The notes beneath the pieces are model-generated. The model was not told the origin of the DNA. It worked only from the letters and a program-made list of their open reading frames with translations, and searched no databases. From positions 4,076,001-4,140,000 of the forward strand of contig NZ_CP022985.1 of NCBI RefSeq assembly GCF_003425985.1: a stretch of 64,000 nucleotides of DNA. The letters run 5' to 3'. This stretch comes from Mariniflexile sp. TRM1-10 (GTDB taxonomy: Bacteria > Bacteroidota > Bacteroidia > Flavobacteriales > Flavobacteriaceae). The stretch's first letter is position 1; each line of letters starts with the position of its first letter. Of the stretch, positions 36,212 to 46,872 are shown piece after piece. The position numbers and the translations under genes were made by a program.

Positions 36212-36958
36212 TTAGGTTAACATGCCTCCGTCAACATGAAGCGTTTGTCCTGTAACATAGGCACTCATGTCGCTTGCTAAAAACACGCATGCATTAGCAA
36301 CATCTTCCGGTGTACCACCACGTTTTAATGGGATTCCTGCACGCCATCCTTTTATGGTTTCTTCATCAAGTTTTGCTGTCATTTCGGTTTCAATAAAACC
36401 TGGAGCAACCACGTTGCTTCTTATGTTTCTGGAACCCAATTCTAAGGCTACTGATTTTGAAAACCCTATAATACCCGCTTTAGACGCTGCATAATTGGTC
36501 TGTCCTGCATTTCCTTTTACACCAACAACCGAACTCATATTAATAATAGAGCCTTTACGCTGTTTTAGCATGGTTTTTTGTACTGCCTTGGTCATATTGA
36601 AAACCGATTTTAAGTTGACTTCAATAACGGTATCAAAATCTTCTTCGGTAATACGCATTAATAAGTTATCTTTTGTAATACCGGCATTATTGACCAATAC
36701 ATCAATACTACCAAATTCCGCCACGACATCGTCTGCTAATTTTTGAGCTTCATCAAAGCTAGCGGCATTACTTTTATAGCCTTTAGCTTTTACGCCTTGC
36801 GCTATTAATTCTTTTTCAAGTTCGTTAGCAGCCTCAACAGAACTACTATATGTAAACGCAATATTAGCACCTTGGGCAGCAAATACTTGTGCAATCCCTC
36901 TACCAATACCTCTACTGGCTCCTGTGATGATGGCCGTTTTTCCTTCTAATAATTTCAT
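36212..36958 (-). CDS. fabG: 3-oxoacyl-ACP reductase
   Basis: A 248-residue SDR with every FabG hallmark: TGASRGIGRGIA, VNNAGITKDNLLMRITEEDFD, INMSSVVGVKGNAGQTNYAASKAG (catalytic Ser, Tyr and Lys), VAPGFIETEMT and YVTGQTLHVDGGM. It reduces 3-oxoacyl-ACP in fatty acid elongation. It lies upstream of the VWA gene on the same strand, with a TTCCTGC palindrome between. Confidence 0.93.
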   Translation of the reverse strand: MKLLEGKTAIITGASRGIGRGIAQVFAAQGANIAFTYSSSVEAANELEKELIAQGVKAKGYKSNAASFDEAQKLADDVVAEFGSIDVLVNNAGITKDNLLMRITEEDFDTVIEVNLKSVFNMTKAVQKTMLKQRKGSIINMSSVVGVKGNAGQTNYAASKAGIIGFSKSVALELGSRNIRSNVVAPGFIETEMTAKLDEETIKGWRAGIPLKRGGTPEDVANACVFLASDMSAYVTGQTLHVDGGMLT

Positions 36959-37069
36959 CTATAACTTATTTTAATTTTTTATTGAACACTTAATATGGAT
37001 AGTTGGTTATTTCTTAAATTCAAATATAGCAAATACATATTTGAGTTCCTTGCAACAAATAAAAAACCT

Positions 37070-37090
37070 CACAAATTATTGCGAGGTCTT
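37070..37090 (-). terminator. Terminator after sucD
   Basis: ACCTC and GAGGT form a short stem on the minus strand, followed by a run of T, just downstream of the sucD stop at 37110. Confidence 0.6.
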
Positions 37091-37109
37091 TCAAATATTT
37101 TAAAATATT

Positions 37110-37982
37110 TTAAGCTAAAACTTCAGCTACTTTTTTACCTATTTCGGCAGGAGAATCTACCACGTGGATACCACAAGCTCTCATAATTTTCTTTTTTGCT
37201 TGCGCCGTATCGTCACTTCCGCCAACAATAGCACCGGCGTGCCCCATGGTACGTCCTGCAGGCGCCGTTTCACCAGCAATAAATCCTACAATTGGTTTTT
37301 TGCTACCGCTTGCTTTATACCAGTTTGCAGCGTCTGCCTCTAACTGACCTCCTATTTCACCAATCATAACAACCACTTCTGTTTCTGGGTCGTTAATTAA
37401 CAGCTCTACTGCTTCTTTAGTCGTCGTTCCAATAATTGGATCGCCACCAATACCAATAGCCGTTGTGATTCCTAAGCCTTGTTTTACAACTTGGTCTGCC
37501 GCTTCATAAGTTAACGTTCCTGATTTAGAAACGATACCTACCGTGCCTTTTTTGAAAACAAACCCTGGCATAATACCAACTTTGGCTTCACCTGGCGTGA
37601 TAACTCCCGGACAGTTTGGTCCAATTAAACGACACTCTTTATTTTTTATATAATTTGAAGCTGTTATCATGTCGGCAACTGGAATACCTTCAGTAATTGT
37701 GATGATCACTTTAATACCTGCATCAGCAGCTTCCATAATAGCATCGGCAGCAAAAGCAGGTGGTACAAATATAATGGTTGTATCTGCCCCAACTTGCTCT
37801 ACAGCATCTTTTACTGTATCGAATACAGGCTTATCTAAATGTGTTTGACCACCTTTTCCCGGTGTAACGCCACCTACAACGTTCGTTCCGTATTCAATCA
37901 TTTGACTTGCATGAAACGTTCCTTCACTACCTGTAAATCCTTGAACTATTATTTTTGAATTTTTGTTTACTAAAACACTCAT
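37110..37982 (-). CDS. sucD: Succinate-CoA ligase, alpha subunit
   Basis: I start at ATG 37982 ([21 protein letters not shown]), which gives 290 residues, the family length; the upstream ATG adds 11 atypical residues. [12 protein letters not shown] binds Co[19 protein letters not shown] and [12 protein letters not shown] bind nucleotide and phosphate, and [12 protein letters not shown] carries the phosphohistidine. It makes succinate from succinyl-CoA with ATP or GTP formation. The beta subunit gene is not adjacent, which is usual in this group. Confidence 0.94.
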   Translation of the reverse strand: MSVLVNKNSKIIVQGFTGSEGTFHASQMIEYGTNVVGGVTPGKGGQTHLDKPVFDTVKDAVEQVGADTTIIFVPPAFAADAIMEAADAGIKVIITITEGIPVADMITASNYIKNKECRLIGPNCPGVITPGEAKVGIMPGFVFKKGTVGIVSKSGTLTYEAADQVVKQGLGITTAIGIGGDPIIGTTTKEAVELLINDPETEVVVMIGEIGGQLEADAANWYKASGSKKPIVGFIAGETAPAGRTMGHAGAIVGGSDDTAQAKKKIMRACGIHVVDSPAEIGKKVAEVLA

Positions 37983-38055
37983 TTTATATTTTTTATTTTG
38001 AATAAAGCTGCACAAAAATACTTTTTTTGCTCATACTTTTAGCAGCATTTTATAT

Positions 38056-38994
38056 TTATTTTTTAGATTTTATAAACTGTAATATATCGGGTATTTGTTT
38101 GATGTTTGCCATCTCTTTCATTTCAGCTCTAGCTTCTTGTGCTGGTGTTCCCCAATAGGTTTTATGACCCTCCAATGATTTACTAATACCTGTTTGTGCA
38201 TGAACTACCGCTTTTTTGCCAATGGTTACACCACTTGTGCAGCCTACTTGCCCCCAAATGGTCACTTCATCCTCTACAACAACACAGCCGGCAATGCCAA
38301 CTTGTGACGCGATTAAACACTTTTTACCTATAACGGTATCGTGCCCAATTTGTATTTGATTATCTAATTTAGAACCTTCTTTTATGGTCGTATCGCCTGT
38401 AACACCTCTATCAATGGTACAATTAGCGCCAATATCGACATGGTCTTCAATAACTACACGTCCGCAAGATTTTAACCGATCAAAACCTTCTGGTCTTTTT
38501 TTGTAATAAAAAGCATTGGCACCTAAAACAGTTCCTGAATGAATAGTCACATGATTACCAATAACAGCATCATCGTAAATACTCACGTTGGAATGTATAG
38601 TGCACCCCTCTCCAATGACCACATGATGTCCAATAAAACAATTGGGCTGTATTACTGAATTAGCTCCAATGATGGCAGAATCGGAAATATTGCTAGTAGC
38701 AATATTGAATGGTTTAAAATGGTCGGAAAGTTTATTGAAATCCCTAAAAGGATCATCGCTAATTAATAATGCTTTTCCGTCAGGACAATCTACTTCTTTA
38801 TTAATTAAGACAATAGTAGCTGCAGAATTCAACGCTTTATCGTAATACTTGGGATGATCGACAAACACAATATCACCAGGTTCTACAACATGGATTTCGT
38901 TCATTCCCAATACAGGGAAGTTATCGCTACCAACAAAACTGCAATCAATTAATTGAGCAATTTGTTTTAAGGTATGGGGGTTGGGAAACTTCAT
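38056..38994 (-). CDS. Second LpxD-like acyltransferase
   Basis: I start at ATG 38994 (MKFPNPHTLKQIAQLI); the upstream ATG adds 16 unlikely residues. The 312-residue protein has an N-terminal uridine-binding-like part (IDCSFVGSDNFPVLGMNEIH) and a left-handed beta helix of hexapeptide repeats (about 110-290, for example IGHHVVIGEGCTIHSNVSI). ILQFIKSKK is the end. It differs from the canonical lpxD at 41977. Many Flavobacteriaceae carry such a second copy between efp and sucD. It may acylate an unusual sugar nucleotide, but the substrate is unknown. Confidence 0.85.
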   Translation of the reverse strand: MKFPNPHTLKQIAQLIDCSFVGSDNFPVLGMNEIHVVEPGDIVFVDHPKYYDKALNSAATIVLINKEVDCPDGKALLISDDPFRDFNKLSDHFKPFNIATSNISDSAIIGANSVIQPNCFIGHHVVIGEGCTIHSNVSIYDDAVIGNHVTIHSGTVLGANAFYYKKRPEGFDRLKSCGRVVIEDHVDIGANCTIDRGVTGDTTIKEGSKLDNQIQIGHDTVIGKKCLIASQVGIAGCVVVEDEVTIWGQVGCTSGVTIGKKAVVHAQTGISKSLEGHKTYWGTPAQEARAEMKEMANIKQIPDILQFIKSKK

Positions 38995-39060
38995 TTGTTC
39001 GTTTAGCCGTTTAGCCGTTGCGTTGTTTAAATAAATAAACAAATCAACAAATAAACATCA

Positions 39061-39627
39061 TTACTCTTTTACGCGTTCTTTGTAAGTTCCTTTTTCAGTT
39101 TCTACCTTAATTTTATCGCCTTCGTTAATAAATAATGGTACGTTAACAATAGCGCCTGTTTCAACCGTTGCTGGTTTTGTTGCATTGGTAGCGGTATTAC
39201 CTTTAACACCTGGCTCGGTAGCTGTTACTTCTAAAATAACACTTGCGGGCATTTCTACAGAAAGCGGCATATTATCTTCGGCGTTTATGATTACGGTAAC
39301 TATCTCACCTTCTTTCATTAAGCCCGGACTATCTAAAGCAGATTCTCGAAGTTGAATTTGCGTGTAATCTTCCGTATTCATAAAATGATAATATTCACCA
39401 TCATTGTATAAAAATTGAAATTTGTGGGTTTCAACACGTACATCCTCTAATTTATGTCCAGCAGAAAAGGTGTTGTCCAGCACTTTTCCGTTGGTAACAC
39501 TTTTCATTTTTGTTCTCACAAACGCAGGGCCTTTACCTGGTTTTACATGTAAAAATTCTATGATTTTATAGATGTCGTTATTATACCTAATACATAATCC
39601 GTTTCTAATATCACTTGTATTTGCCAT
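39061..39627 (-). CDS. efp: Elongation factor P
   Basis: A 188-residue protein of normal length. The N-terminal KOW-like domain carries the loop VKPGKGPAFVRTK with the modifiable basic residue. EDYTQIQLRESAL and the C-terminal FINEGDKIKVETEKGTYKERV are typical. It rescues ribosomes stalled at polyproline. It sits between lpxA and the second lpxD, a common Flavobacteriaceae order. Confidence 0.96.
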   Translation of the reverse strand: MANTSDIRNGLCIRYNNDIYKIIEFLHVKPGKGPAFVRTKMKSVTNGKVLDNTFSAGHKLEDVRVETHKFQFLYNDGEYYHFMNTEDYTQIQLRESALDSPGLMKEGEIVTVIINAEDNMPLSVEMPASVILEVTATEPGVKGNTATNATKPATVETGAIVNVPLFINEGDKIKVETEKGTYKERVKE

Positions 39628-39755
39628 TATATTGTTTATTATAAAGTTGTAATGTTTAAAAGGTTAAAAGTTGAAAGGTTAATTTTATATGAAAAATTTT
39701 AAAATAAGTAAAGTTCCATGAACTATAGATGTCTAACTTCTTTTATCTATTTAAT

Positions 39756-40541
39756 TTAATTGGATTTAAAATACCCTTTCATAATACCACGTTGCGAGTC
39801 TTTTATAAATTGAAGGATTTCATCACGCTCTGGAGTGGCTTCCATTTCGGCCTCCATGATTTCGGTCGCTTGTGTATTGTTGTAATTTTTTTGGTATAGA
39901 ATTCTATATATATTCTGAATTTCCCTAATCTTTTCAGTTGAATAGCCACGTCGTCTTAACCCAACAGAATTTATACCAACATAGGATAAAGGTTCTCTAG
40001 CAGCTTTAACAAAAGGCGGTACATCTTTACGAACCAAAGACCCACCTGTTACAAAGGCGTGGTTTCCCACCGATACAAATTGGTGAACAGCTGTCATACC
40101 AGCTAAAACCACATAATCGCCAATGGTTATATGTCCTGCGAGTGTGCTGTTATTAGAGAAAATACAGTTATTACCGACGATACAATCGTGCGCAATATGG
40201 CAATACGCCATAATTAAACAATTGTTGCCAATAACTGTTTTCATTCTATCTGCCGTACCTCTGTTAATAGTAACGCATTCTCTAATAGTTACATTGTCAC
40301 CTATTTCTACAGTCGTTTCTTCATCGTTATATTTTAAGTCTTGTGGAACAGCTGAAATGACTGAACCAGGGAAAATACTGCAATTTTTACCTATGCGAGC
40401 ACCTTCCATAATGGTAACATTGCTACCTATCCAAGTGCCTTCACCTATAGTTACGTTATTATATATGGTGGTGAAAGGCTCTATTACAACATTTTTTGCA
40501 ATTTTAGCACCTGGATGCACGTAAGCGAGTGGTTGATTCAT
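39756..40541 (-). CDS. lpxA: UDP-N-acetylglucosamine acyltransferase
   Basis: A 261-residue beta-helix acyltransferase. AYVHPGAKIAKNVVIEPFTTI starts the hexapeptide repeats, MAYCHIAHDCIVGNN has the catalytic histidine near residue 120, and the helical C-terminus (GVGLRRRGYSTEKIREIQNIYRILYQ) is diagnostic. It adds the first 3-hydroxyacyl chain to UDP-GlcNAc in lipid A synthesis. It follows lpxC-fabZ by 38 bp. Confidence 0.96.
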   Translation of the reverse strand: MNQPLAYVHPGAKIAKNVVIEPFTTIYNNVTIGEGTWIGSNVTIMEGARIGKNCSIFPGSVISAVPQDLKYNDEETTVEIGDNVTIRECVTINRGTADRMKTVIGNNCLIMAYCHIAHDCIVGNNCIFSNNSTLAGHITIGDYVVLAGMTAVHQFVSVGNHAFVTGGSLVRKDVPPFVKAAREPLSYVGINSVGLRRRGYSTEKIREIQNIYRILYQKNYNNTQATEIMEAEMEATPERDEILQFIKDSQRGIMKGYFKSN

Positions 40542-40579
40542 TTATTGGTTTTTATTTTAATAAATAAAAAAAAGATTAA

Positions 40580-41986
40580 TTATTTTACTTTAGATATTTG
40601 TGCCATAAGTTCTGCCTCTGCACAAAGTTTACCATTCGCGTATGCATAACCTTGCATATGGCAAATACCTCGGCGAATTGGTGTTATTAACGAACATTTA
40701 AAAATTAAAGTATCGCCCGGTACTACTTTTTGTTTGAACTTAACATTGTCCATTTTCATGAAAAACGTCAGATAATTTTCTGGATCTGGAACGGTATTTA
40801 AAACTAAAATACCACCCGTTTGCGCCATAGCTTCTACAATTAAAACCCCCGGCATTACAGGAGCCCCAGGAAAATGACCGGCGAAAAATGATTCGTTCAT
40901 GGTCACATTTTTTTGAGCAGTGACATAAGTATCTGTAAGTTCGAAAACTTTATCTATCAGCAAAAATGGTTGGCGGTGTGGCAACATGGCCATAATTTGG
41001 TTTACATCCATTAAAGGCGTTTGGTTCAAATCGATATTTGGCACATTATTGCGACGGTCGTTCTTTATAAGTTTTGAAAGTTTTTTAGCAAATTGTGTGT
41101 TTACAAAATGCCCCGGTTTATTGGCTATCACTTTGCCTCGTATCCTGGTACCTATAAGAGCTAAATCTCCTAAAACATCCAAAAGTTTATGCCTAGCTGC
41201 TTCGTTTGGGTAATGTAATGTTAGATTGTCCAATATGCCGTTTGATTTTACGGCAATAGTGTCTTTTTTAAAGGCTACTTTAAGTTTTTCCATGGTTTCG
41301 GTTGATAATGGTTTATCAACATAAACGATGGCGTTATTTAAATCACCTCCTTTAATCAATCCATGTTGAAGAAGCATTTCAATTTCGTGCAAAAAGCTAA
41401 AGGTACGTGCATTGGAAATTTCATCTTTAAAATCTGAAAGTTGATTGAGGGTCGCGTTTTGGGTCCCTAAAACCTTCGTGCCAAAATCTACCATAGTCGT
41501 AATTTGGTATTCTTTTGAAGGCATCACTAATATTTCACTGCCTGATTCTTCATCAGTATATGAAACAATATCTGTTATTACGTATTCTTCTCTACAAGCA
41601 TCAAGTTCTACAACTTCGGCTTTTTCTATAGCTTCAACAAAAAATTTAGATGACCCATCCATTATTGGAGGTTCGGAAGCATTAAGTTCTACAATAGCAT
41701 TATCAATATCCAAACCAACCAAAGCTGCCAATACATGCTCAGAAGTTTGTATAACAACCCCATTCTTCTCTAAGCAAGTACCACGTTGTGTATTTGTTAC
41801 ATAATTGGCATCTGCTTCAATAAGAGGCATACCCTCTAAATCAATACGCTTAAAAGCTAATCCTGTATTGGCTTCCGCAGGTTTAAATGTTAATGTTACA
41901 TTTTTTCCTGTATGTAAACCAACACCTGTTAAAGAAACTTCTTTTTTTATGGTTTTTTGTTTTATTTCAGTAGTTACTATTCCCAT
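40580..41986 (-). CDS. lpxC-fabZ: Bifunctional UDP-3-O-acyl-GlcNAc deacetylase / 3-hydroxyacyl-ACP dehydratase
   Basis: A 468-residue fusion typical of Bacteroidota. Residues 1-310 are Lpx[30 protein letters not shown] and [15 protein letters not shown], with the zinc-binding histidines and aspartate. Residues 320-468 are FabZ, with the hotdog active site [23 protein letters not shown]. LpxC commits UDP-acyl-GlcNAc to lipid A; FabZ dehydrates hydroxyacyl-ACP, which competes for the same precursor, so the fusion may balance the two. It overlaps the end of lpxD by 10 bp. Confidence 0.96.
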   Translation of the reverse strand: MGIVTTEIKQKTIKKEVSLTGVGLHTGKNVTLTFKPAEANTGLAFKRIDLEGMPLIEADANYVTNTQRGTCLEKNGVVIQTSEHVLAALVGLDIDNAIVELNASEPPIMDGSSKFFVEAIEKAEVVELDACREEYVITDIVSYTDEESGSEILVMPSKEYQITTMVDFGTKVLGTQNATLNQLSDFKDEISNARTFSFLHEIEMLLQHGLIKGGDLNNAIVYVDKPLSTETMEKLKVAFKKDTIAVKSNGILDNLTLHYPNEAARHKLLDVLGDLALIGTRIRGKVIANKPGHFVNTQFAKKLSKLIKNDRRNNVPNIDLNQTPLMDVNQIMAMLPHRQPFLLIDKVFELTDTYVTAQKNVTMNESFFAGHFPGAPVMPGVLIVEAMAQTGGILVLNTVPDPENYLTFFMKMDNVKFKQKVVPGDTLIFKCSLITPIRRGICHMQGYAYANGKLCAEAELMAQISKVK

Positions 41987-42999
41987 TTATTTTTCTCTAA
42001 ATCATTAATATTTCTAACAATCTTAGGTAAGTTCTTAAAGTGAACGTACGATTTATTATAGTCAGCTAATGCAAGTGCCGGAGAGCCTTGAAGCACTTCG
42101 TTATCTTTTACATTTCTTGCAATGCCAGATTGCGCTTGGATTTTTACATTATTACCAATAGTGACATGTCCGGCGATACCCACTTGCCCCCCAATTTGAC
42201 AGTTATTCCCAATTTTAGTGGAGCCAGCAACACCCGATTGCGCTGCAATTACAGTGTTTTTACCAATTTCAACATTGTGTGCAATTTGAATATGATTATC
42301 TAACTTGGCACCTTCCCGGATAATCGTGGACCCCATAGTCGCTCTATCAATAGTTGTTACAGCGCCAATATCGACATAATCCTCAATAATAACATTCCCT
42401 GTTTGTGGAATTTTGTTGTAGCCTCCTTTTTCATTTGGTGCAAAACCAAAACCATCCGATCCAATAATAACACCGGAATTTATAACACAGGTATGACCTA
42501 TAATGGTTTCTGAGTAAATTTTTGCTCCAGAAAAAATGATGGTGTTATCACCAATAACCACATTTTCTCCAATATACGTATTTGGAAATATCTTAACATG
42601 ATTTCCTATTTTAACATGATCGCTTATATATGAAAAGGCCCCAATATAAACTGCGTCGCCATAATGGGCAGACTCTGAAATATAAGAAGGTTGCTCAATA
42701 CCCACTTTACTAAGTTTTATAGAATTGTAATATTCAAGAATCTTTGAAAAGGCTAAATACGCATCATCAACTTTAATTAAGGTTGTTTTAAGGGCATTTT
42801 CAGGAACAAAGGTTTTGTTTACAATAGTAATTGAAGCTTTGGTACTATATATATGGGGGGTGTATTTCGGGTTTGCCAAAAACGTTAAAGAACCTTCAAA
42901 ACCTTCTTCAATTTTAGAAAGTTTTGATACTTCAGCATTTGGATTTCCTACAACATCACCATCTAAAATCCCTGCTATTTGTTGTGCTGTAAATTTCAC
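41977..42999 (-). CDS. lpxD: UDP-3-O-acylglucosamine N-acyltransferase
   Basis: A 340-residue protein, normal for LpxD. The N-terminal domain ([27 protein letters not shown]) is the uridine-binding part. The beta helix covers 100-300, with [24 protein letters not shown] carrying the catalytic histidine. The C-terminal [18 protein letters not shown] is a trimer helix. It adds the second hydroxyacyl chain to form lipid A. It is the first gene of lpxD, lpxC-fabZ, lpxA, efp, second lpxD on the minus strand. Confidence 0.95.
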   Translation of the reverse strand: MKFTAQQIAGILDGDVVGNPNAEVSKLSKIEEGFEGSLTFLANPKYTPHIYSTKASITIVNKTFVPENALKTTLIKVDDAYLAFSKILEYYNSIKLSKVGIEQPSYISESAHYGDAVYIGAFSYISDHVKIGNHVKIFPNTYIGENVVIGDNTIIFSGAKIYSETIIGHTCVINSGVIIGSDGFGFAPNEKGGYNKIPQTGNVIIEDYVDIGAVTTIDRATMGSTIIREGAKLDNHIQIAHNVEIGKNTVIAAQSGVAGSTKIGNNCQIGGQVGIAGHVTIGNNVKIQAQSGIARNVKDNEVLQGSPALALADYNKSYVHFKNLPKIVRNINDLEKNKWE

Positions 43000-43024
43000 A
43001 CTTTAAAGTTTATTGTATTATTTA

Positions 43025-43184
43025 GAGACTGTCTAAGCTTTATCCTTTGGTTCTTTTATGTGTCTTGTTCCGCCATATTTCAGCTATTTTTCGGTCCGTA
43101 ACTATGGCTATGAACCACAAAATACCTTCGCCTAACGAAAAAATACATTATAAAACATTCCAAAAACAAAATTTAGATAGGCTC
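43025..43184. mobile_element. IS5/IS1031-like miniature element, copy 2, 160 bp
   Basis: Starts GAGACTGTCTAAG, ends TTTAGATAGGCTC, flanked by TTA on both sides (43022-43024 and 43185-43187). It matches the reverse complement of copy 1 throughout, but lacks about 56 bp of the centre, including the hairpin. It lies between lpxD and the HD-domain gene. The remaining 115 bp up to 43300 show no feature. Confidence 0.85.
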
Positions 43185-43300
43185 TTAGTTTTGTTTGGCA
43201 AAAATAGGAAAAATGTCCTAAACTTTTTCAATTGACCTTCTTATTGTTAACGGCTGAATAACAATTGCTTAAAATACAAAGTAAATAATTGTTAATAAAT

Positions 43301-44527
43301 TCAATTGGCTATTACCTCTTTTGGGTAACATATATAGTATTTCGTTACGGGTTTTGACAAAGCCTTTAAATTAAGCTGATCGGATACTTTAACGATATCT
43401 TGAACCTTACCTGATTTATGCAATATATTGATGCCTTTATGGTTGTTTTGGTATGCCTGGTTTGAAATACTGCCCTTAAACACAAAATAGGCGGCTTCGC
43501 TTTCTGTAATGCCGTATTTTGAAACCAACTTATCCAGATGCTTTTGTAAATCTTTTTCTTTGACAGGTTTGTTCTTTAATTTAATAGTAAGCAAATTTCT
43601 GTTGATTATCATTTCACATAAGTGACTCAACACAAAATCGGAATCAAATTGCCAATGCTTCATGGCAGAAATAATATCAAAATCATCCAATTGGGAAAAA
43701 ATAGCGAGTGTTTTTTCATTAAAATCATCTATGGAAATTTTATTTTCCAAAAAATATAACAAAGGTTTGCTTGCTTCCAATGTATGGTGATTGTTGTGTA
43801 GCTCTTTGGCGCGTTGTAACACGCGAATTAATAATTGTTCGGCAGCCAATGCTGTTTTGTGCAAATATACTTGCCAATACATAAAACGTCTGGCTATAAG
43901 GAATTTCTCTACACTGTAAATGCCTTTCTCTTCCACCACTAATTCATCGTTCACTACATGTAACATGGTAATTAATCGTTCGCTATTCACATTGCCTTCT
44001 GCAACACCTGTGTAAAAACTATCACGTTTTAAATAATCGGCTCTATCCATGTCAAACTGCCCTGAAATAAGTTGACACATAAACTTTCTGGGGTATTCTC
44101 CTTTAAAAATTTTAATGGCAAGCGTTAAACTTCCGTTAAATTCTTCATTTAAACGTTCCATAAAAAGCAAGGAAATTTGCTCATGGGATACGGTTTCAAC
44201 AATACTATGTTCCATGGCGTGGGAGAAAGGACCATGGCCAATATCGTGCAATAAAATAGCGGCATATAAACCCGTTTCTTCTTCGTTGGAAATGGCTACT
44301 CCCTTAAAACGAAGTACATTAACGGTTCTTTGCATTAAATACACACAGCCAATGGCATGATGAAACCGGGTATGATGCGCCCCTGGATATACTAAATAAG
44401 ACATCCCCATTTGCGTAATTCTTCTTAGACGCTGAAAATATTTATGTTGTATTAAATCGAAAATAAGGGAATTAGGAATCGTAATAAATCCGTAAATTGG
44501 GTCGTTTAATATTTTAAGTTTGTTCAA
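43301..44527 (-). CDS. HD-domain phosphohydrolase, dGTPase-like
   Basis: A 408-residue HD-superfamily protein. DPIYGFITIP starts the family block, RRITQMGMSYLVYPGAHHTRFHHAIG has the first metal histidine, and LLHDIGHGPFSHAMEH is the HD motif. MDRADYLKRDSFYTGV supplies the last metal aspartate. This is the YdhJ/SAMHD1-like branch, which hydrolyses dNTPs or similar nucleotides. It stands alone, upstream of the miniature element and lpxD, transcribed in the same direction. Confidence 0.88.
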   Translation of the reverse strand: MNKLKILNDPIYGFITIPNSLIFDLIQHKYFQRLRRITQMGMSYLVYPGAHHTRFHHAIGCVYLMQRTVNVLRFKGVAISNEEETGLYAAILLHDIGHGPFSHAMEHSIVETVSHEQISLLFMERLNEEFNGSLTLAIKIFKGEYPRKFMCQLISGQFDMDRADYLKRDSFYTGVAEGNVNSERLITMLHVVNDELVVEEKGIYSVEKFLIARRFMYWQVYLHKTALAAEQLLIRVLQRAKELHNNHHTLEASKPLLYFLENKISIDDFNEKTLAIFSQLDDFDIISAMKHWQFDSDFVLSHLCEMIINRNLLTIKLKNKPVKEKDLQKHLDKLVSKYGITESEAAYFVFKGSISNQAYQNNHKGINILHKSGKVQDIVKVSDQLNLKALSKPVTKYYICYPKEVIAN

Positions 44528-44624
44528 ACTTTAAAAGTTAAGGTTTAATAGACACAAATATAATTATATATAATAAAGACTATACTACGAACAAATTAAA
44601 ATTAATACTTATTAAAATATATAA

Positions 44625-46178
44625 ATGAATACAATAAAAATACTTTGGGTAGATGATGAAATTGATTTATTGAAACCCCATATATTATTCCTGCAACAAC
44701 GAAACTATACCGTTACGACCTGCAAAAGTGGTACGGAAGCTATCGAAACCCTTGAAAGCGAAAATTTTGATATTGTTTTTTTAGATGAAAATATGCCGGG
44801 ACTTACAGGTCTTGAAACTTTAAACGAAATAAAGGAGAAACAAGACAACCTGCCTGTTGTAATGATCACAAAAAGTGAGGAAGAATATATTATGGAAGAA
44901 GCAATTGGCAACAAAATAGCCGATTACCTAATAAAACCCGTAAATCCAAACCAAATTCTTTTAAGTATCAAGAAGAATTTAGACCATTCGAGACTTGTTT
45001 CAGAGAAAACAACATCCAACTACCAACAAGAGTTTAGAAAAATAGCCATGGATTTAGCCATGGTTAATTCTTATGAAGAATGGGTAAGTCTTTACCAAAA
45101 GTTGATTTATTGGGAACTCCAACTTGAAAATATTGAAGATGCAGGCATGTTTGAGATTCTGGAATCCCAAAAAAATGAAGCAAACATTCATTTTGGTAAG
45201 TATATCGAGAAAAACTATGCGAAATGGTTTCAGAAAAACACGGAGGCGCCCATTATGTCGCATACACTTTTTAAAGAAAAAGTGGTGCCAGAGCTAAGTA
45301 AAGACCAGCCTACCCTATTGGTTGTTGTAGATAATTTAAGGTACGACCAGTGGAAAGTCTTTGAACCCATCATAAACAACCATTACAAAAAGGAAAAAGA
45401 AGAAGCCTTTTTTAGTATTTTACCAACAGCAACGCAATACGCTAGAAATGCTATTTTTTCCGGACTCATGCCTAGTGAGATGGAAAAGCTTTTTCCTCAA
45501 TATTGGAAAAATGACACTGATGAAGGGGGGAAAAATTTACATGAAGAAGATTTTCTAAAAACACAAACCAAGCGCCTGGGATTAAACCATTTAACTTATG
45601 AGTTTCATAAAATAACCAATTTAAAATCAGGAAAAAGATTGGTTGAAAACTTCAAAACCTTAAAGAATAACGATTTAACCGTTATTGTCTATAACTTTGT
45701 AGACATGCTTTCACACTCGAAAACCGAAATGGAAGTCGTAAAGGAATTAGCATCTAATGATAAAGCATACCGCTCGTTAACGTTAAGTTGGTTTAAAAAC
45801 TCGCCCTTATTGGAAATGATTCAACAGGCACAACAATTAGGTTTTAAGTTGATACTCACTACAGACCATGGCACTATCAACGTCAAAAACCCTTCAAAAG
45901 TTATTGGAGATAGAGACACCAGTTTAAACCTGCGTTACAAAACCGGTCGTAGCCTCACCTATGAAAGTAAAGACGTTTTGGTTTTTAAAGACCCTAAAGA
46001 AGTACATTTACCTTCAATAAACATGAGCAGCTCTTATATTTTTGCAAAAAGCGACCTGTTCTTTGCCTACCCTAACAACTATAATCATTATGTAAGTTAC
46101 TTTAGAAACACCTATCAGCACGGTGGTGTTTCCTTAGAAGAAATGATCATTCCATTTGCTGTTTTCAATCCAAGATAA
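44625..46178 (+). CDS. porX: Type IX secretion regulator PorX (response regulator with PglZ domain)
   Basis: A 517-residue protein. Residues 1-120 are a receiver domain (ILWVDDEIDLL, phosphorylatable D54 in VFLDENMPG, VMITKSEEE). Residues 125-200 are a helical linker. From 215 on there is a PglZ alkaline-phosphatase-like domain: LLVVVDNLRYDQWK (metal Asp), LPTATQYARNAIFSGL (the Thr nucleophile region) and LILTTDHGTINVK. This is the exact PorX architecture. PorX acts with the kinase PorY and sigma SigP to control T9SS and cleaves pyrophosphate-linked oligonucleotides in P. gingivalis. It precedes tsaE, as in many Flavobacteriia. Confidence 0.93.
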   Translation: MNTIKILWVDDEIDLLKPHILFLQQRNYTVTTCKSGTEAIETLESENFDIVFLDENMPGLTGLETLNEIKEKQDNLPVVMITKSEEEYIMEEAIGNKIADYLIKPVNPNQILLSIKKNLDHSRLVSEKTTSNYQQEFRKIAMDLAMVNSYEEWVSLYQKLIYWELQLENIEDAGMFEILESQKNEANIHFGKYIEKNYAKWFQKNTEAPIMSHTLFKEKVVPELSKDQPTLLVVVDNLRYDQWKVFEPIINNHYKKEKEEAFFSILPTATQYARNAIFSGLMPSEMEKLFPQYWKNDTDEGGKNLHEEDFLKTQTKRLGLNHLTYEFHKITNLKSGKRLVENFKTLKNNDLTVIVYNFVDMLSHSKTEMEVVKELASNDKAYRSLTLSWFKNSPLLEMIQQAQQLGFKLILTTDHGTINVKNPSKVIGDRDTSLNLRYKTGRSLTYESKDVLVFKDPKEVHLPSINMSSSYIFAKSDLFFAYPNNYNHYVSYFRNTYQHGGVSLEEMIIPFAVFNPR

Positions 46179-46263
46179 TCCATGTAATACCAAAAACACC
46201 GATAAAATACGCTTTTTATTAGTTTTTAATAGTTTTTATTCGTAATATTGCTGACAAAATTAC

Positions 46264-46677
46264 GTGACGTTGGAAATAGATTATCAACTAATTGATTTAG
46301 ATACTGTTGTAAAACAACTATTAAAAAAGTTAAAAACCAAAACCATCTTATTATATGGTGATATGGGTGTTGGAAAAACGACTTTAATAAAGAAATTAGT
46401 AAAAGAATTAGGGAGTCATGATGAGGTGAGTAGTCCAACGTTTTCTATTGTTAATGAATATGAATTAAAAAATGATAAAATCTTTCATTTTGATTTGTAT
46501 CGGATTAAAAATTTAGAAGAAGCCTATAATTTTGGTATTGAAGATTATTTAGATTCCAATCATTGGATTTTAATAGAATGGCCAGATGTGGTAAAACCTA
46601 TTTTAAACAATGATTTTGACATGATATATTTAGAGTTATGCTCTAAAAATAGTAGAAAATTAACTATAAAGAATTAA
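46264..46677 (+). CDS. tsaE: tRNA threonylcarbamoyladenosine ATPase TsaE
   Basis: A 137-residue P-loop protein. GDMGVGKTT (32-40) is Walker A, SSPTFSIVNEYE and FDLYRI are family blocks, and LIEWPD is near 100-106. The start is GTG at 46264; TTG at 46270 is an alternative and no ATG fits. It drives the TsaBD complex in making t6A37 of tRNA. The order porX, tsaE and ald (50534) is typical, and here it is broken by a small membrane protein pair and a barrel gene. Confidence 0.93.
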   Translation: MTLEIDYQLIDLDTVVKQLLKKLKTKTILLYGDMGVGKTTLIKKLVKELGSHDEVSSPTFSIVNEYELKNDKIFHFDLYRIKNLEEAYNFGIEDYLDSNHWILIEWPDVVKPILNNDFDMIYLELCSKNSRKLTIKN

Positions 46678-46835
46678 CTAAAAACCAAGCAAAAAGCCAT
46701 AAACAATCCAGTTAAAAAACGACAGAACATATTGAATTTTATGTCATTACGGGAAACCCACAACGCAAAATTCAAAAAAACCTGATTTTAACATTTTTTT
46801 AACATTTTAATACATTCTTCAGATTAGTCTTTATT

Positions 46836-46843
46836 TACATTTG
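46836..46843 (+). promoter_or_regulatory. Candidate -7 box TACATTTG
   Basis: TACATTTG fits TAnnTTTG and lies 30 bp before the small gene at 46873. Confidence 0.4.
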
Positions 46844-46872
46844 GGTAATTAATTAATTAAATCCCTAAAAAA

